64,000 nt of DNA from assembly GCA_964007475.1 (NCBI GenBank), contig OZ023273.1, positions 59,725,834 through 59,789,833 on the forward strand, read 5' to 3'. A model generated the notes under the pieces. The model was not told the origin of the DNA, did not search any database, and saw only the letters and a program-made list of their open reading frames with translations. The translations under genes and the position numbers were made by a program. This stretch comes from Hybos culiciformis. Lineage: Eukaryota; Arthropoda; Insecta; Diptera; Hybotidae. Below are positions 35,013 through 47,345 of this stretch, in pieces. Within the stretch, counting starts at the first letter, position 1; each line of letters opens with the position of its first letter.

Positions 35013-36377
35013 TAGACTGCGGATTTATATGCAATTGCATATTCGTACAGGAGTAACCTAGAAGAAAAAGAAAAACAGCTAAGTACGTTTTGTGCAAAAA
35101 CAAATTATTTGAAACTTATTTATATCTGCATATTCGCTTATACTGCATATTTTTGCATATTTGCATATTTTGCATATCTACGTATATTTTACATATCGTC
35201 CATGAAAGGTATTGTTCTATCACGAAGTTTTGTCACTTTTGAGGTACATTTACTTTATGTACATTTTGATGATGCGTCGATCAGTACTCAAAAAATTAGA
35301 AAAAATCCATTGCATGCTTTTTTGGCACATTTAGAAAATGTACTATCAATTTGACACAAATTTTTGTAAGGGAAAAAGTACTATCACCGATTACTTCTGA
35401 ACAAAGTATCCGTTTGCGCTCCAAAATTAATTTTGGTTTTTTTTGCCTCCTGTAAAATTATCTTTTTTCGTGATAGGACATATTCCTGTTTAATGGACGA
35501 CATCTTGTTTTCTATCTTGTTAAGATAAGAAATTAAGTACTATTGTTTCATTAGTAGTAATAAATAATAATAGACTACGGCATAGTATTTCCTACCGAAT
35601 TTTAGAACATAGTATCAAAAATAATGCGCGAAATCGACGATAAAAAAGTGATTCGCTGAAAAACATTTACTAAAATGCATTTGCATTGATTTGTTTTTTA
35701 AATTTTGAAGTCTTTTGAAATTTTGTTGTAGTTGCTTGTAGTCGTCAATTTTTCGTTGAAAAGGTAACAATTTTTGATGTGTTCTAGCGATATTTTTTAT
35801 TCAATTTGTGAAATAGTTTTGTGAAAATGTTAAGTGTACTTAGAAAATTTTGTAGTTCTTTTGTCGTGAAAGTGAATTTTTTGGTGAGTTTTTTCAGTTA
35901 CCAAAAATTTAATCAAAAAATTTACAAAATTGTTTTTTAATGTTTTTGAATCGGTCTTATTTGTTATAATAGCTTCAGTTCAAATTTCATGAAACTAATA
36001 CGTTTTTGGAAACGGTATTACTTTAAAGGAATTGTTTAAGCAGCATCAATTATTTGAAAAAAAATTATAATTTATTGCGATTTGAATTGAATATTTTTAA
36101 CAATTGAATAACTAATTTTAGTGTCAAATAATAATTTCTTTTTTTCAATAATTGTTTTTTTCTCTAATGAATCTTTCTGCATATTTTGCATGTGTTTGCA
36201 TATATTTGCATATTTTGTGCATATTTGCTGCATATGCACTTGCATAAATTTTGCATAAAAAATGCATATTTCGATATGTTAACGAAAATATCTTTCACTA
36301 TTTATTAGAAGCCGATATTGAAAGTTTATTCTTATTTTAAACTGAAAACAAAAAATTGAATATAAATCCGCAGTCTA
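35013..36377. mobile_element. hAT element with perfect 8-bp TSD
   Basis: Perfect 18-bp terminal inverted repeats TAGACTGCGGATTTATAT (35013 inward; inverse ending 36377) extend to about 24 bp with one mismatch. The flanks GTAATAAA (35005-35012 and 36378-36385) are an exact 8-bp target-site duplication fitting nTnnnnAn. The interior is rich in TTTGCATATTTGCATAT words near both ends (35125-35190 and 36170-36260), subterminal repeats typical of transposase binding. No intact transposase; interior frames are 81 aa or shorter and unrecognised. Confidence 0.88.
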
Positions 36378-38264
36378 GTAATAAACAATGAAATAAAGGT
36401 TGAAATCATCTATGGATAACATCAGTCTTTTATATGGATCTCGAAATTCCAGCTCTTCCAGCATAATTTTTGATTACAAAATTTTTTTAACACTTAAAAA
36501 TCATTTGAATCAGATTTTATTGTCTTCCATTTTGCTTCGAGATTAATAAAATAATTATTAAAAGTAAAATAAATAAATAACATTTATTTACATTAACAAA
36601 GGGTTTTAGAATATTTTTTTTGTCAGAAATTTTTTTTTATGTGTGGCACTAATAAGATAGTAGATAAAATGATATTTCAGAAGAGCAACAAAACTTATTT
36701 AGCTATTAATTTTTTGCTTGTTCACAATAGTACAAGTTAAATTTTTTATTTGGTTTATGTTTGAACCAAACGCATCTGGTAAGTACTTATGTAAATTTCA
36801 CACTCCAATGCAATCTATTAATCCCATCAAAGAATTGATTGTAGACATAAAATATGCTAAACCGTAGGAAAAACTTCCAAGTTCTGCTTATTATACCGAG
36901 CGAAAATAAACTCAATACTCCTCTAGCAAATTTAATCACTTTAAATAAATGAAAAAAAATTTATTTATGCATAAACATTTTTTTTTTTTTTAAACATAAT
37001 TTATTTTTATTTTGCCCCTAAAAATTTTCTATTAGATTTTGTTTATTTTGTTATATGATATTATGCTGTAAATTATAAAAAATCATGTGTTTTCATTAAA
37101 AGGATTCATAAAAATCGATATTTTTAAGTGAATGTGATACTGAAGTTAATTCTGGAATGAATTAAAAGGTCAATTTATATATGACACAATAATTCCATTT
37201 GAGATATTTTTTTTTATAAAGTTGCATATACCAAGAAGGCTACATTGCCCGTCTATTTACGTTCTCTGGAAATTCAACTTCTAAAAATTGTAAGTTTTTA
37301 CGCAGGATGTGCTGGAATCTTAGAAATTATCCATCTATAACAAAATCTGAAATACGATTCCAAGTAAAAAAAAAAGAATTACAAAATGTAGATTTTTCTA
37401 AATTACAAATCAAAGTCTGAATTCATTAAAGAGAACCAAAGGCATATATTTTATATGTTTCTCCTATCAACCTAAAAAAAAAAAATAAGTTAAGAATAAA
37501 CAATGCCGTCTTATAATTTTTTTCAATGTTAAAACTATATTTGAAGAGAGGTTAATTTGACATTTATCTTAATTTGAAATTCAAATGGCGTTACAAAAAA
37601 AACCACTGTTCTTATAATCAATCAATCTTAACAAGTTGAAAATGAATGAAAGTGAAATATTTTAATAAGGGTAAAAATATACATTAATTCATAATTTTAT
37701 AGATCATCAAAAAATACTTCAAGTGCTGTTTAGCATGGCTCTAAAGATTTTTAATTTAAATATTAATATTTTTTTCTTTTTTCATTATGATGATAAAATA
37801 CCAATGAAATTTGATATTTTTTTTGGCATAATATTTATTTAAATAATAATAAAATTTTGCTTTGGAAAAATTTATGAAAATAATATATCCTTAAGTTAAA
37901 TGCTTAATTGATTAAGTAGTGTTATTAATATGTTTTTTATTTACATATATGTATTTATGTACATACTTATGTACATTTATACATCAATGTTAAGAGAATA
38001 CATCATTCTATATTTTTTGAAAAAATAACTGCATAGTAGGTACAACCACAGTAAACATATAACTTAAACCTTATTAGGTCAATATATAAGTGAGGACGGA
38101 AAAACATGCCAGACTCTGGTAATAAATTATTGATGTACATTAATAAAAATTTTGTATTAAAAGAATATCATTTATAATCTTATTTTTAGCTTCATTTTTT
38201 CTATTCAATTATTATTTTTCAAATGTAACTAATGCATAGATTAAAGAAAATTTCTCAGTGTAGA

Positions 38265-38325
38265 TGGTCTTACGGCTAACTTGGCTGCAATGCAACTAAG
38301 TAGCGCTTTTGATTCGAGGCCATTG
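38265..38325 (+). other. Possible tRNA-derived SINE promoter (A/B boxes)
   Basis: CGGCTAACTTGG (38272-38283) fits the pol III box A consensus at about 10 of 12 positions. GATTCGAGGCC (38311-38321) fits box B. The spacing is a few bases shorter than in an intact tRNA, and no cloverleaf or 3' tail was confirmed. Confidence 0.2.
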
Positions 38326-39339
38326 TTTTTGAAAATGCTTTAATGTAATTGATAGAAAAAAGTCTACATAAATTATGAAATTGTAATTTATTCCTAGTAC
38401 CTAATATTACTGTTGGATTTGGATATTTAGGATGAGAATTTTAATAGTGGCAAATAATAATTTATTTTAATTGTCTAATCATTTCGTTTCCAGTCGAAAA
38501 TTCTGGTGGCTACAAAGATAAAAAACGTTTAAAAAAATTTCTCCTACCAAATAAAATAAATTGTTTTAATAATGATTATGTCTCTAAACTTATTAATTTA
38601 TTGTAAAATTAAAAAAAAAATACCTAAATCATAATCTAAATTATATTTTGGTGAAATTAAATGAATATTCATTTTTGGTTCACTTGAATGGAAAAGAGAC
38701 TAGGATTTAAGTAAGATTTCAAAATTCGATTCTATACGAATCAAAATTTCAAATTTAAATACCTACTGTCTAATGTACTTCTTTCGAAGTGAGTAATAAT
38801 ACAATGAATAAGATCAAAGTTTGCTTTTATATTTTGTTTTTACTACCTACAGTCCTACAGGGTCTTATGTGTGTATTTTCTAATATTTAGTAGGTATTTA
38901 ATCGATGCATGAATCTAAAAAGCTATTGTAAAGATTTTTAGAATTAATAAAATAATTAAATAAATAAATTAAGTTTTAAAATATTTGTTTTAATGAATTA
39001 AAAAGAAAAAAGCAAAACTAAATCAAAAAATCAGGCATTTATTTAAGTTTGTTTTAAATTTAAAAAAATACATAAAAACATATGCCATAAATATCTCCAG
39101 TGTAAAAATATAGCATAAGTATCAAAGAAAGCAATTCTGTTGGAAAAACTACGAACTAATAATTATTCATTTGTTTTATATACATTTTGTGGAATCTGTT
39201 ATTTAACTTATTTAATAATTAAACTATTGTGAATACGATTTTATTTTTGAGGACACAATTCTTATTAACTTGTACAGGAATTTGTTTGTTTATATATATT
39301 TCTTTACACTCTCGTAGAGCCACTTTTCGTCATCACAGC

Positions 39340-39900
39340 GACCTGAAATTTGGCACACAGGTTCATGTCGCGTGACAATTGAATCTATCAAAATTTGAAC
39401 CGGAAATTTCCATGGAAAACCCGGAAAATCGGAAAAAATCATTTGAAAGTTTGGTACAAATTTTTTTAATTGATAAATCCGTTTCAGGAAAAATGCAAAG
39501 TTTTCCGACTTTTCCGAAAAAATTTTCCGGAATTTTCCAACTTTCCCGGAAATTTTTCCGTTAAAAAAGTTTTCTAAATTATGCAGAATTAAGTTCATTA
39601 TCAACTGGCATCATTACTTTCTCTCCGACAATGGTGAAAACTTGCAGAAAAAATCGAGAAAAATTCATGTAAAACGCTTTTCCGGAGTTTTTCCGACCAA
39701 GGAAGCGTTTGAGCGTTTTGCAACCTGAGATAAAGTTGTAGACCGAAATGAGTTGCATAAAGTTGCTTTTGTGGAAAACTCGATGGAAAACCCGGAAAAG
39801 CGGGAAAATCATCGTAAAAATTTTAATCGATATGATTAGTGATAAATCTTCAACAATCATGAAAACTTGCATGAAAAATCGATGAAAATTTGTAATAACA
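39340..39900. repeat. Degenerate direct repeat, period about 370 bp
   Basis: ATGGAAAACCCGGAAAA occurs near 39411 and again near 39782, each followed by related sequence (TGATAAATC about 60 nt on, then GAAAACTTGCA-like words). Between them the inverse word TTTTCCGG occurs several times. It looks like a diverged repetitive element; opposing frames of 61-104 aa are by-products. Confidence 0.4.
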
Positions 39901-41530
39901 ATTTAGTTAACGTGAAAAAGGCAGAAAATAAAAAATAAGTAAAAAAAATTTGAGTCCACCTCTGGGTGTGAAGAAAAAGTTATTTTTTACTTTTCCATGC
40001 GGCTTGTCCTCAGTTTTTTTTAAAACTCGTTTTTTCTTATTTATTTATATATTGTTTGCAAAAATTCTTAACACTTTGGCCATTATTATTTTTAATTTTT
40101 TTTGTTGGTTCAACAATTGTACATCCTTATTTATTGATTAATAAAAAATAAAGATGTTTGAATATTTTGAAGCTGCCAGCTTTTGTAGGCAATATATTTT
40201 GAATAAATTTTTCGAAATAAATTATATATTTTAAAATACAAAGAAACTATGAATTTGTGTATTTTAATTACATTTTATTAGGCCCTACTTTTATATGGAT
40301 CCCTTTCCTACTTTTGCTCGATTTTTTTTACACAAGTTTTTAGAAAACGTATATCTATCATAGTAATTACTTTGTTGTTAAGAAGCTTAATTATTTACAT
40401 TTCAAAACAAATTAATGTATAGAAATGAATTTCAAATGCAAATGTATACGCTAAAAAGTCTCTTTTTAATGCAAGTTAAAACCTCGTCTAGCTTGGGCTC
40501 CACGTCGAGAAACATTTTTTTTAGAATTAATATAATAGCTTTTTTAATTTTTAACCTAAAATGCATGTCGTTATATAAACAATGAAAATAAAAATTATTT
40601 TGCTTCAAATACTATTGAAAAAATTAAATGAAATCGCAGAAATTGTACTTTTTCTCGCTGGCCCAAATATAAAGAAAAATCTTCTTATAACAACACAAAC
40701 AAATGTTCGAAAAATTTATTTTATGTTTCTGATGTTTATGCATGCCTTCGTGTATTTGTAGATTCGTACATAGTTAAGCAAAATTCGAAAATATTAATTT
40801 TAAATAAAATTTCAGAATTTTCTATTTGGAATTAAAAGTTCAAAGGGCATTTTCTAAATTAATAAACTTCCGTATATTTCACTTGAACGTGCCACTCATA
40901 TGCAATCCTTTCGATTAACATAAAAATATCAGAAAAGATTATCCTCTGTTAAATGCATTATATAAATGTTATCAAATTTCATTGTACCTAAACATAAAAA
41001 TGTCAAAACTACAGCGCATATAATAAAAAAATAAATTTAAAAACAGTTTATAATATTCAAGTGGATATTGTACTACAAATGGATACATATAATTTACATA
41101 TTCATATAATAGAATACGTAATATAAAAATACATTTTGAAACAATTTTATGTAGATACATATATTTAAAATTTAACCTATTCCAGCACAACGGCGTCAAG
41201 AAATTATGTGCTATTTTCTTTTTTTTAATGTAAACAATTTTATATGCTATCTAATTATGCGGAGGTTGATTTATACATGACTGTAACTGCAACTACAAAT
41301 TCAAATCTAGATATGCCTATTGTGGCAATTTTCAGGAGGGCTGTTTAATGAAGTTTCACTTTTTTGAAAATAAAAAACTCTAGCGAAAGCACATCCAATT
41401 CCATGTTTGACCAAAGATTGCAAACGAGGGATTTTACCTTTTTTCAGCTTCTGAGGTAGCGCAAAAAATACAAAATAAAATCAATCATAAAGAGGTTAAA
41501 CTTGACTGATCGCTAAAAATAAATATCAAT

Positions 41531-41867
41531 CTTAAGCACGATTTAGACGGGTTGAATGTTTATTCAACTGGGCTTTCAACGTGTTGAAAGTGTCAGTACA
41601 GACCTAAATGAACTAAGTTCAAAAACTTGCCTTGAAAAGGTGTTTCAACATTAGTGCACACTATACTCATTTTGTCTTTCACACTATTCATTTTGTCTTG
41701 TATGCACTCATACACAATATCTAAATGAGTTGAAGTTTATCAACCATGGTTGCAGGACTTATTGAAAACACTGTCAACGTGTCAACAACCTTATATAGAG
41801 ATGCGTAAATTTTAAGTTAGTTGACCCAAGTTGAATAAACATTCAACTCGTCTGTATCATGCTTAAG
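41531..41867. mobile_element. 337-bp MITE flanked by TTAA
   Basis: Imperfect inverted ends of about 45 bp: CTTAAGCACGATTTAGACG at the left and the inverse of CTTAAGCATGATACAGACG at the right, both followed by GTTGAATGTTTATTCAAC. TTAA sits at both junctions (41532-41535, 41863-41866), as in piggyBac-type insertions. There is no coding capacity. The interior is rich in GTTGAA/TTCAAC words. Confidence 0.7.
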
Positions 41868-42527
41868 TTGTAAACATTTTTTTTTGTTATTATAATTTTT
41901 TTTTTTAACCACGCCACGAATAGACCAAAACCACGAAAATTTTAACTTGATTGTGAAAAATTATTTAAGAATTAATATAGAGTTGAGTCAAATTGATTTT
42001 AATTTTTTTTTTATTTACCTACATGTCCTTTTTTTATTTAGTTTAAATTCTTATTCATTCTTATTTCTTGTTTTTGTCCATATATGACTCCTTTCATCAC
42101 TGATAGTCAATATAAATACACAAGAGTGGTAAATATACATGTGTTAAAATTTGTTAAAATTCCAAAAATTCAACTTTATCTTTACAAAATTTAAACATAA
42201 GTTAAAACTAAAATATATTTCACAATGCTGTTCCAGAGTCTTAAAAGTAGGGCCTTCAGAAATCTTTATTTTGTCAGTAAAACTATTCAAAGGACTTTAT
42301 TTCGACTGTAGTACAGTACAAGCACAATAATTTCGTAACCTTTACTTTTATTATAATACTAAAACACGGCAAACAAACATAATGCCTTCGTCAGACTAAA
42401 AATTTCTCAATTTGATTTATTTTTTAAGTATTTTGCAATTTAAGTACCAGTATACTGGTACTACAAAAATACTGCAATATTTTTCTACAATGTACTGGTA
42501 CTGCAAAAAAATTTCAGTACCAATATA

Positions 42528-45500
42528 GGGTAGATGCACCAGTAGCCCGCCCGGTACTAGTAACCGCCCACTTTCCACTTTAAATTTAAATATTAATGAA
42601 AGTATAGAGTCTTTTGCTTATTGCAAAGCATTAATTTGTTCGTTGGGTTGTCACGCACACTCGTGCAAATTTTGGTTGCTTGAGTCCAATTGGAATTAAA
42701 AAAAAGTCGGTTTAAGTTTCTGGTGAAATGCAAAAATTTAAAAACGGTGAAAAAAGTGTCATTTTGCTTAAGAAATTCAAAACGAAAAGATGGGTAAGTT
42801 ATTATGAAAAAAAAAATATTTAATTACAATAATATTTTTTATTAATAGTAAATAATATTATTTAAATGAATTTGAAATAAAAAAATATTTTTTTTTATTT
42901 TTAATAATAAAAAATAAGGTGGGCAGCTTCTGAAACAATTTTTTACAACTATTTCAGTAACCGCCCACTATGGGCGGTTACTAAATCAGTAGAAAAGATT
43001 GTTGTTTCTGAATCCGCCCAGAATAATTTTTCCTTTATTTTAGCACCTGCGAATGGAAAAACTTTAGTGAAAAGTTCCATAAGATCACACCGTCCTCCTA
43101 ATTTGGAAAAAATGGCAAATGCATTAAAGGATATACGGGAAAATAATATCAGCACCCGAAAAGCTGCCCAAAAGTACGGAATTGCGCGTTCAACAATTCG
43201 TGATCGCCTGGATGGGAAGGTGAAGGAGGACTCCTATAAAAAAGGACCTGACCCTGTTTTAAAAAAGGACGAAGAAATTGAAATTGAAAAATGGTGCGTG
43301 GAACTGTGTAAATGTGGCTTTCCAATAAAAAAACGAGAATTATTGAGTACAGTTGAAACCATTATTAAAGAGCAAAAGAGAAAAAATCCTTTCAAAAATG
43401 GCAGGCCAGGGCGTAGCTGGTTGAAAGGATTTTTTGGACGACATCCTAATCTCGCAATAAGAGAAGCTGAAGGGATTAGCAAAGGCAGAGCGGTTGTGAC
43501 AGAGGAGTCAGTTAAAAAGTGGTTTAGCGACCTAAAAGACTATTTAACAGAAATTGACCAACAAGAAATATTGGATGATGCCAGCAGAATCTTCAATGCT
43601 GACGAAAGCGGATTCCAAACTTGTCCAAAGACGGGAAAAGTAATTGCACCTAAAGGATACAGAAATGTCTATTCCGTTCAATTAGGTAAGGATAAAGACA
43701 CAATTACCGTCTTGGTAACTATTTGCGCCAATGGTATGATGGTACCACCCATGATAGTATTTCCATACGTTCGTGTCCCTAAAGTTATTAAGGACAATAT
43801 GCCACAGGGATGGTTTTTGGGATCCACCGAATCGGGTTGGATGAGAGGTGATGCTTTTTTTGAATTTATGGTTAATCATTTTCATATTTGGTTAGAGAAT
43901 GGGAATGTTAAGCGGCCAGTGATTTTGTTTGTGGATGGACATAGATCACATTTAAATCTTGAATTAAGTGAATTCTGTCACAAAAATCAAATCATTTTAT
44001 ATTCTCTTCCTCCGAACACCACTCATATGCTGCAACCATGCGATGTAGGTCTGTTCAAGCCCATTAAGTCTGAGTGGAAAGATGTAGTAAGAGATTGGAC
44101 TAGAGAAAACCTGGGATCAACAGTCACAAGAGCAAATTTTGGAAATTTGTTAAATTTCACATTTGAAAGAAAAACAAATTTGCCAACAATAATAAAAAAT
44201 TCATTTAGAAAATGTGGCCTGTATCCCTTCGATATTAATGCGGTGGATTATTCCAAATGCGTTTTGAATGCAGTGGAAAATTTGGAAAAAGATAATACTG
44301 AAGATTCGAATAAGAAAAAGTATGAAATCGGAATCGAAGTCATTAAAGAACTTTCAGATAAATTAGAAGAGAAAGGAATTGATGCAAGCATAATTATTAA
44401 AGTTATTGAAGATCACATTTCACCTAATCAAGTAAATGTTTCCAAATCGCTTTCTATAGAAAACATTTCAATTGGAAAAATAATTGGTATTTCTGACCTC
44501 GACCTAGATTTATATCAAAATATTTCACCATCAACTCAATTTTTTAATTTTGAAATGTTTGAAGACCAAGAGCCATCAACTTCAGCTCAAGCCATAACTA
44601 CGACAAAATCTCCTGAAAAAACAAGTTCAATCAGCGACCAACAGAATGATGAAACCTCCTTAATCATCCCAAGTCCCACACACTCTCCGTTAACAAACAT
44701 GTCACCATCGCTTTCTGTTATCAGCACACCAAAGTCAGCACTATCTCCTTTTTTAAAATATCCCAAAAAATCATTTTTCCAACGGAAAAGACGAACAACC
44801 AACATTTCTCCCATGGCTATATCGTCTCCTCAATGGAGAAAAATAATTGATGACAAAAAGGCTGAAAAAGACAGAAAAATTGAGGAAATTCGAAAGCGAA
44901 AAGAAGAAAAGAAAAAAATTAAAATAAAAGTGCCAAAGAAAAAACGACGTAAAAAAAATTCTAAACTGAAGTGTCAAGAATGCTTCGAAAATGCTTACAG
45001 CGACGAAGATGATGAAGACATGAAGTGCATTGGGTGCGATGCATGTATCAATTGGTACCATAAAAAATGCACAATTCTTAGCAGTTTTAACTACGAGAAA
45101 GCTAAATCAATAAATTTCGTCTGCACATATTGCAATGAATTCAAGGATTGATAATTTTTCCTATAGTCTGATCGAAACTTAATGTGATAGGACAAGAGTA
45201 CAAAAAGCCTTTTTATTATATGTTATTTTTTTATTTTATTTTTCAAGAATTTAATTTTTTTTGTCTATAAGACATAAATAAAAATTTGTGATGCTAATAA
45301 AGCAATATATTTTATTATTTTTATTTAATGAACTAAGTGTTTAAGCAAACCTTAAAATTAGATTTAATTTAAGGAGAAACAAAGTGAATTATTTTATTTT
45401 ATTTTCATTTTATATATTTTTTTAATGAATTATGTAAATATAATTATGTTTGTTTTCAAAAAAACTGAAAATTAATTGAAATTTTTTTTTTTTAAGGAAA

Positions 45501-45787
45501 ATCTACTTCAATTTCCCTTAAAAATTTGTATGGGCGGATACTGGAACTTATATGGGCGCATACTAGATTTTAGTGGGCGGTTACTGAAAAAATTGACTTT
45601 TTTCACAAAAACCTAATTTTCTCCTAAACCGTTATTCAAATGAAGTAAGCAGGTACTAGTAATTATAGACAATTGGTCTAGCTATCCATTGATGAAAAGA
45701 TGTATTCAATATCTCTTATACAGGAATTTTAACGTATTTTCAAAGTCTGAAAATTCCTTAAGTGGGCGGTTACTGGTGCTTTTACCC
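42528..45787 (+). mobile_element. Pogo-like DNA transposon, apparently intact (3.26 kb)
   Basis: The ends are inverted repeats of about 25 bp: GGGTAGATGCACCAGTAGCC at 42528 and the inverse of GGGTAAAAGCACCAGTAACC ending 45787. Both continue to CGCCC, and GGGCGG-TTACT words recur subterminally (42565, 42950-42985, 45535-45585, 45765). Flanking TA dinucleotides (42526-42527, 45788-45789) match the target duplication of the Tc1/mariner-pogo superfamily. It carries one long uninterrupted transposase gene. Uninterrupted coding and well-matched TIRs suggest recent activity. Confidence 0.92.
42790..45151 (+). CDS. Pogo-family DDE transposase with C-terminal PHD-like finger
   Basis: Cut-and-paste transposase. 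The open frame to the stop at 45149-45151 has no ATG near its start. A spliced start solves this: ATGG at 42790-42793, donor GTAAGT, acceptor TTTTAG ending 43043, giving MAPANGKTLVK... and 703 aa. Domains: psq-type helix-turn-helix (about residues 20-65, STRKAAQKYGIARSTIRDRL); CENP-B/Tc5 helix-turn-helix (about 80-160, ending in SWLKGFFGRHPNL); DDE catalytic core with NADESGF (D188), FVDGHRSH (D299) and LQPCDVGLF (D335), i.e. DD35D; a Ser/Thr-rich linker; a Lys-rich NLS-like stretch (about 615-640); and a C4HC3 PHD-like finger (about 643-702: KCQEC, CIGC, WYHKKC, VCTYC). No stop or frameshift was seen. Many insect copies of this type are annotated as Tigger- or jerky-like. Confidence 0.92.
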
Positions 45788-46066
45788 TAGTATAGTATAT
45801 TGGTACTGAAATTTTTTTGCAGTGCCAGTACATTGTAGAAAAATATTGCAGTATTTTTGTAGTACCAGTATACTGGTTCTTAAATTTTTTTTTGTATCAG
45901 TGCATTGTAGAAAAATATTGCAGTATTTTTGCAGTACCAGTATACTGACACTTAAATTTTCGGCAGCACCAGTACATTGTGACAAAATACTGCAATATTT
46001 TGCAGTACCAGTATACTGGTACTGCATATTGTATTCAGTACAAAAATACTTAAATTTAGTCAGCTC

Positions 46067-47345
46067 TGATACATACCTTTTTATTTAAAATTAATCAACT
46101 TCGAGTGAAATACTAAGTCAAAAAAATATGGGTGATGTTATGAATATGAGTAGTTCCACGGAAACTGGCGGAAAACTAAATAAAAGTTCTGAAAAAAAAA
46201 AAAAAATATTTTTGAGACTTAAATTAGTATTTGTAAGATGCTTCAGATAATTTCGAACTTACTTTCAAAGGGAACACCGCATTTTTCGAATTTTTCGATT
46301 TTTCAAAGAATTTGTACCGATCAACTCATTCCCGTGTAAGAACCACGGGAATTACACCACGGTAATGACAAAAAAACAGAGTTTACGTAATTTATTGGAA
46401 AAAATTCGAAATAATTAAAATTTTTAATTCATTAAATTATAAGAAAAAAACAGAAATCTAAATAAAATTGATTAAAACATTTTTTTAATTATTTCAATTA
46501 AAAAAACACTTACCACGGTAATGACTAAATAGTTGTGACTTATAAGAAAATTTTTAAATAACTGTTCACAACTCGTTTATTTTACTCGATTTAAATATCA
46601 CAAGTAACTATATCAAGAGGTAATATATTTACTTAACCAACTGACATTGCGATTGAAAATTATATTACTTGTAATGTTTTTTTATTTGAACATAATTCTA
46701 AGACGTTTGAAATTCTTAATGACACGGTAACAATCATAAACTAATAGAAGAAATCAATTAGAACTGTACTTTCTCAACTTTTTTTAAATTTTAGAGAGCC
46801 TTTCACAGATTATTTTTTATTAATAAAATTTGTGAAATATTCATTGAACATTAAAATAATGAATTTAAGTTTTGAATACGAACCCATTAGTTAGTAATAG
46901 CCACGGGAATTACAAAATTAGTCTTTAAGCTGAAACTTTTGCTAATGACAGTAAATGTTTACATTTTTTTTTTATTTACCCTAAATGGTAATAATTATTA
47001 AATTTATTTCCAAATTTAAAATTATTAATATTTATACTGTTTTCCCAAGAAAGTGTGGTAACATCAAATCGGCCAGTTTCCGTGGAACTAGCCATATATA
47101 TAATATATTTTTAAAAAGTCAATGTAAACATTGTGCTGTGTAAAAAACTAAAAATTCATAAATTTTCTAAAAATTTCTCAATTTAATTTATTTATATACA
47201 TACTTACCTTTTTTATTTAAAATTAATCAACTTCGAGTGAAATATTAAGTCCAAAAAATATGGGTGATGTTATGAATACCGTATATAGGTATATAATATA
47301 TTTTTAAAAAGTCAATGTAAACATTGTGCTGTGTAAAAAATTAAA
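46067..47345. repeat. Local tandem duplication (about 140-190 bp), one copy interrupted by transposons
   Basis: Copy B (about 47165-47340) is continuous and includes AATCAACTTCGAGTGAAAT, GGGTGATGTTATGAAT and CAATGTAAACATTGTGCTG. Copy A has the same words in the same order but split: its start resembles 42397-42420, then comes the palindromic array, then 46071-46152, then a TIR element, then 47089-47147. Copy B thus serves as an empty-site reference for the insertions in copy A. Confidence 0.75.
46153..47088. mobile_element. 936-bp TIR element flanked by TA
   Basis: It begins GTTCCACGGAAACTGGC and ends in the inverse GCCAGTTTCCGTGGAAC, with TA at both junctions (46151-46152, 47089-47090). Variants of the terminal word (CCACGGGAATTAC, ACCACGGTAATGAC) recur internally at 46342, 46356, 46510 and 46900, which suggests internal transposase-binding sites. 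No transposase frame. Comparison with the uninterrupted copy downstream supports the insertion boundaries. Confidence 0.85.

Larger units (their letters stand above)
36386..41530. other. Intergenic between bap and tin, little recognised
   Basis: Five kilobases of AT-rich DNA. Two weak features are listed separately: a tRNA-promoter-like segment near 38265-38325 and a degenerate repeat near 39340-39900. Enhancers for the NK genes may lie here, but the sequence alone does not show them. Confidence 0.4.
42427..46060. repeat. Palindromic CAGTACCAGTATACTGG repeat array, split by a pogo element
   Basis: Flanking the pogo element, 42427-42525 and 45790-46060 consist of alternating TACCAGTATACTGGTA palindromes and (A)TATTGCAGTATTTTT / ACAATGTACTGG linkers. 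Joined across the insertion they form one continuous array whose centre was hit by the transposon. The right end reads CAGAGCTGACTAAATTTAAG when inverted; the left end is shorter. The overlapping Cys/Thr-rich frames (81 and 88 aa) on both strands are translations of the repeat. Confidence 0.8.

Noticed and set aside
43067..45151. Transposase starting at GTG 43067
   Set aside because: GTG starts are not used in animal nuclear genes; the ATGG exon at 42790 with GTAAGT and TTTTAG sites gives an in-phase ATG start.
45782..46088. Opposing 81- and 88-aa repetitive Cys/Thr/Val frames
   Set aside because: Both are translations of the palindromic CAGTACCAGTATACTGG array.
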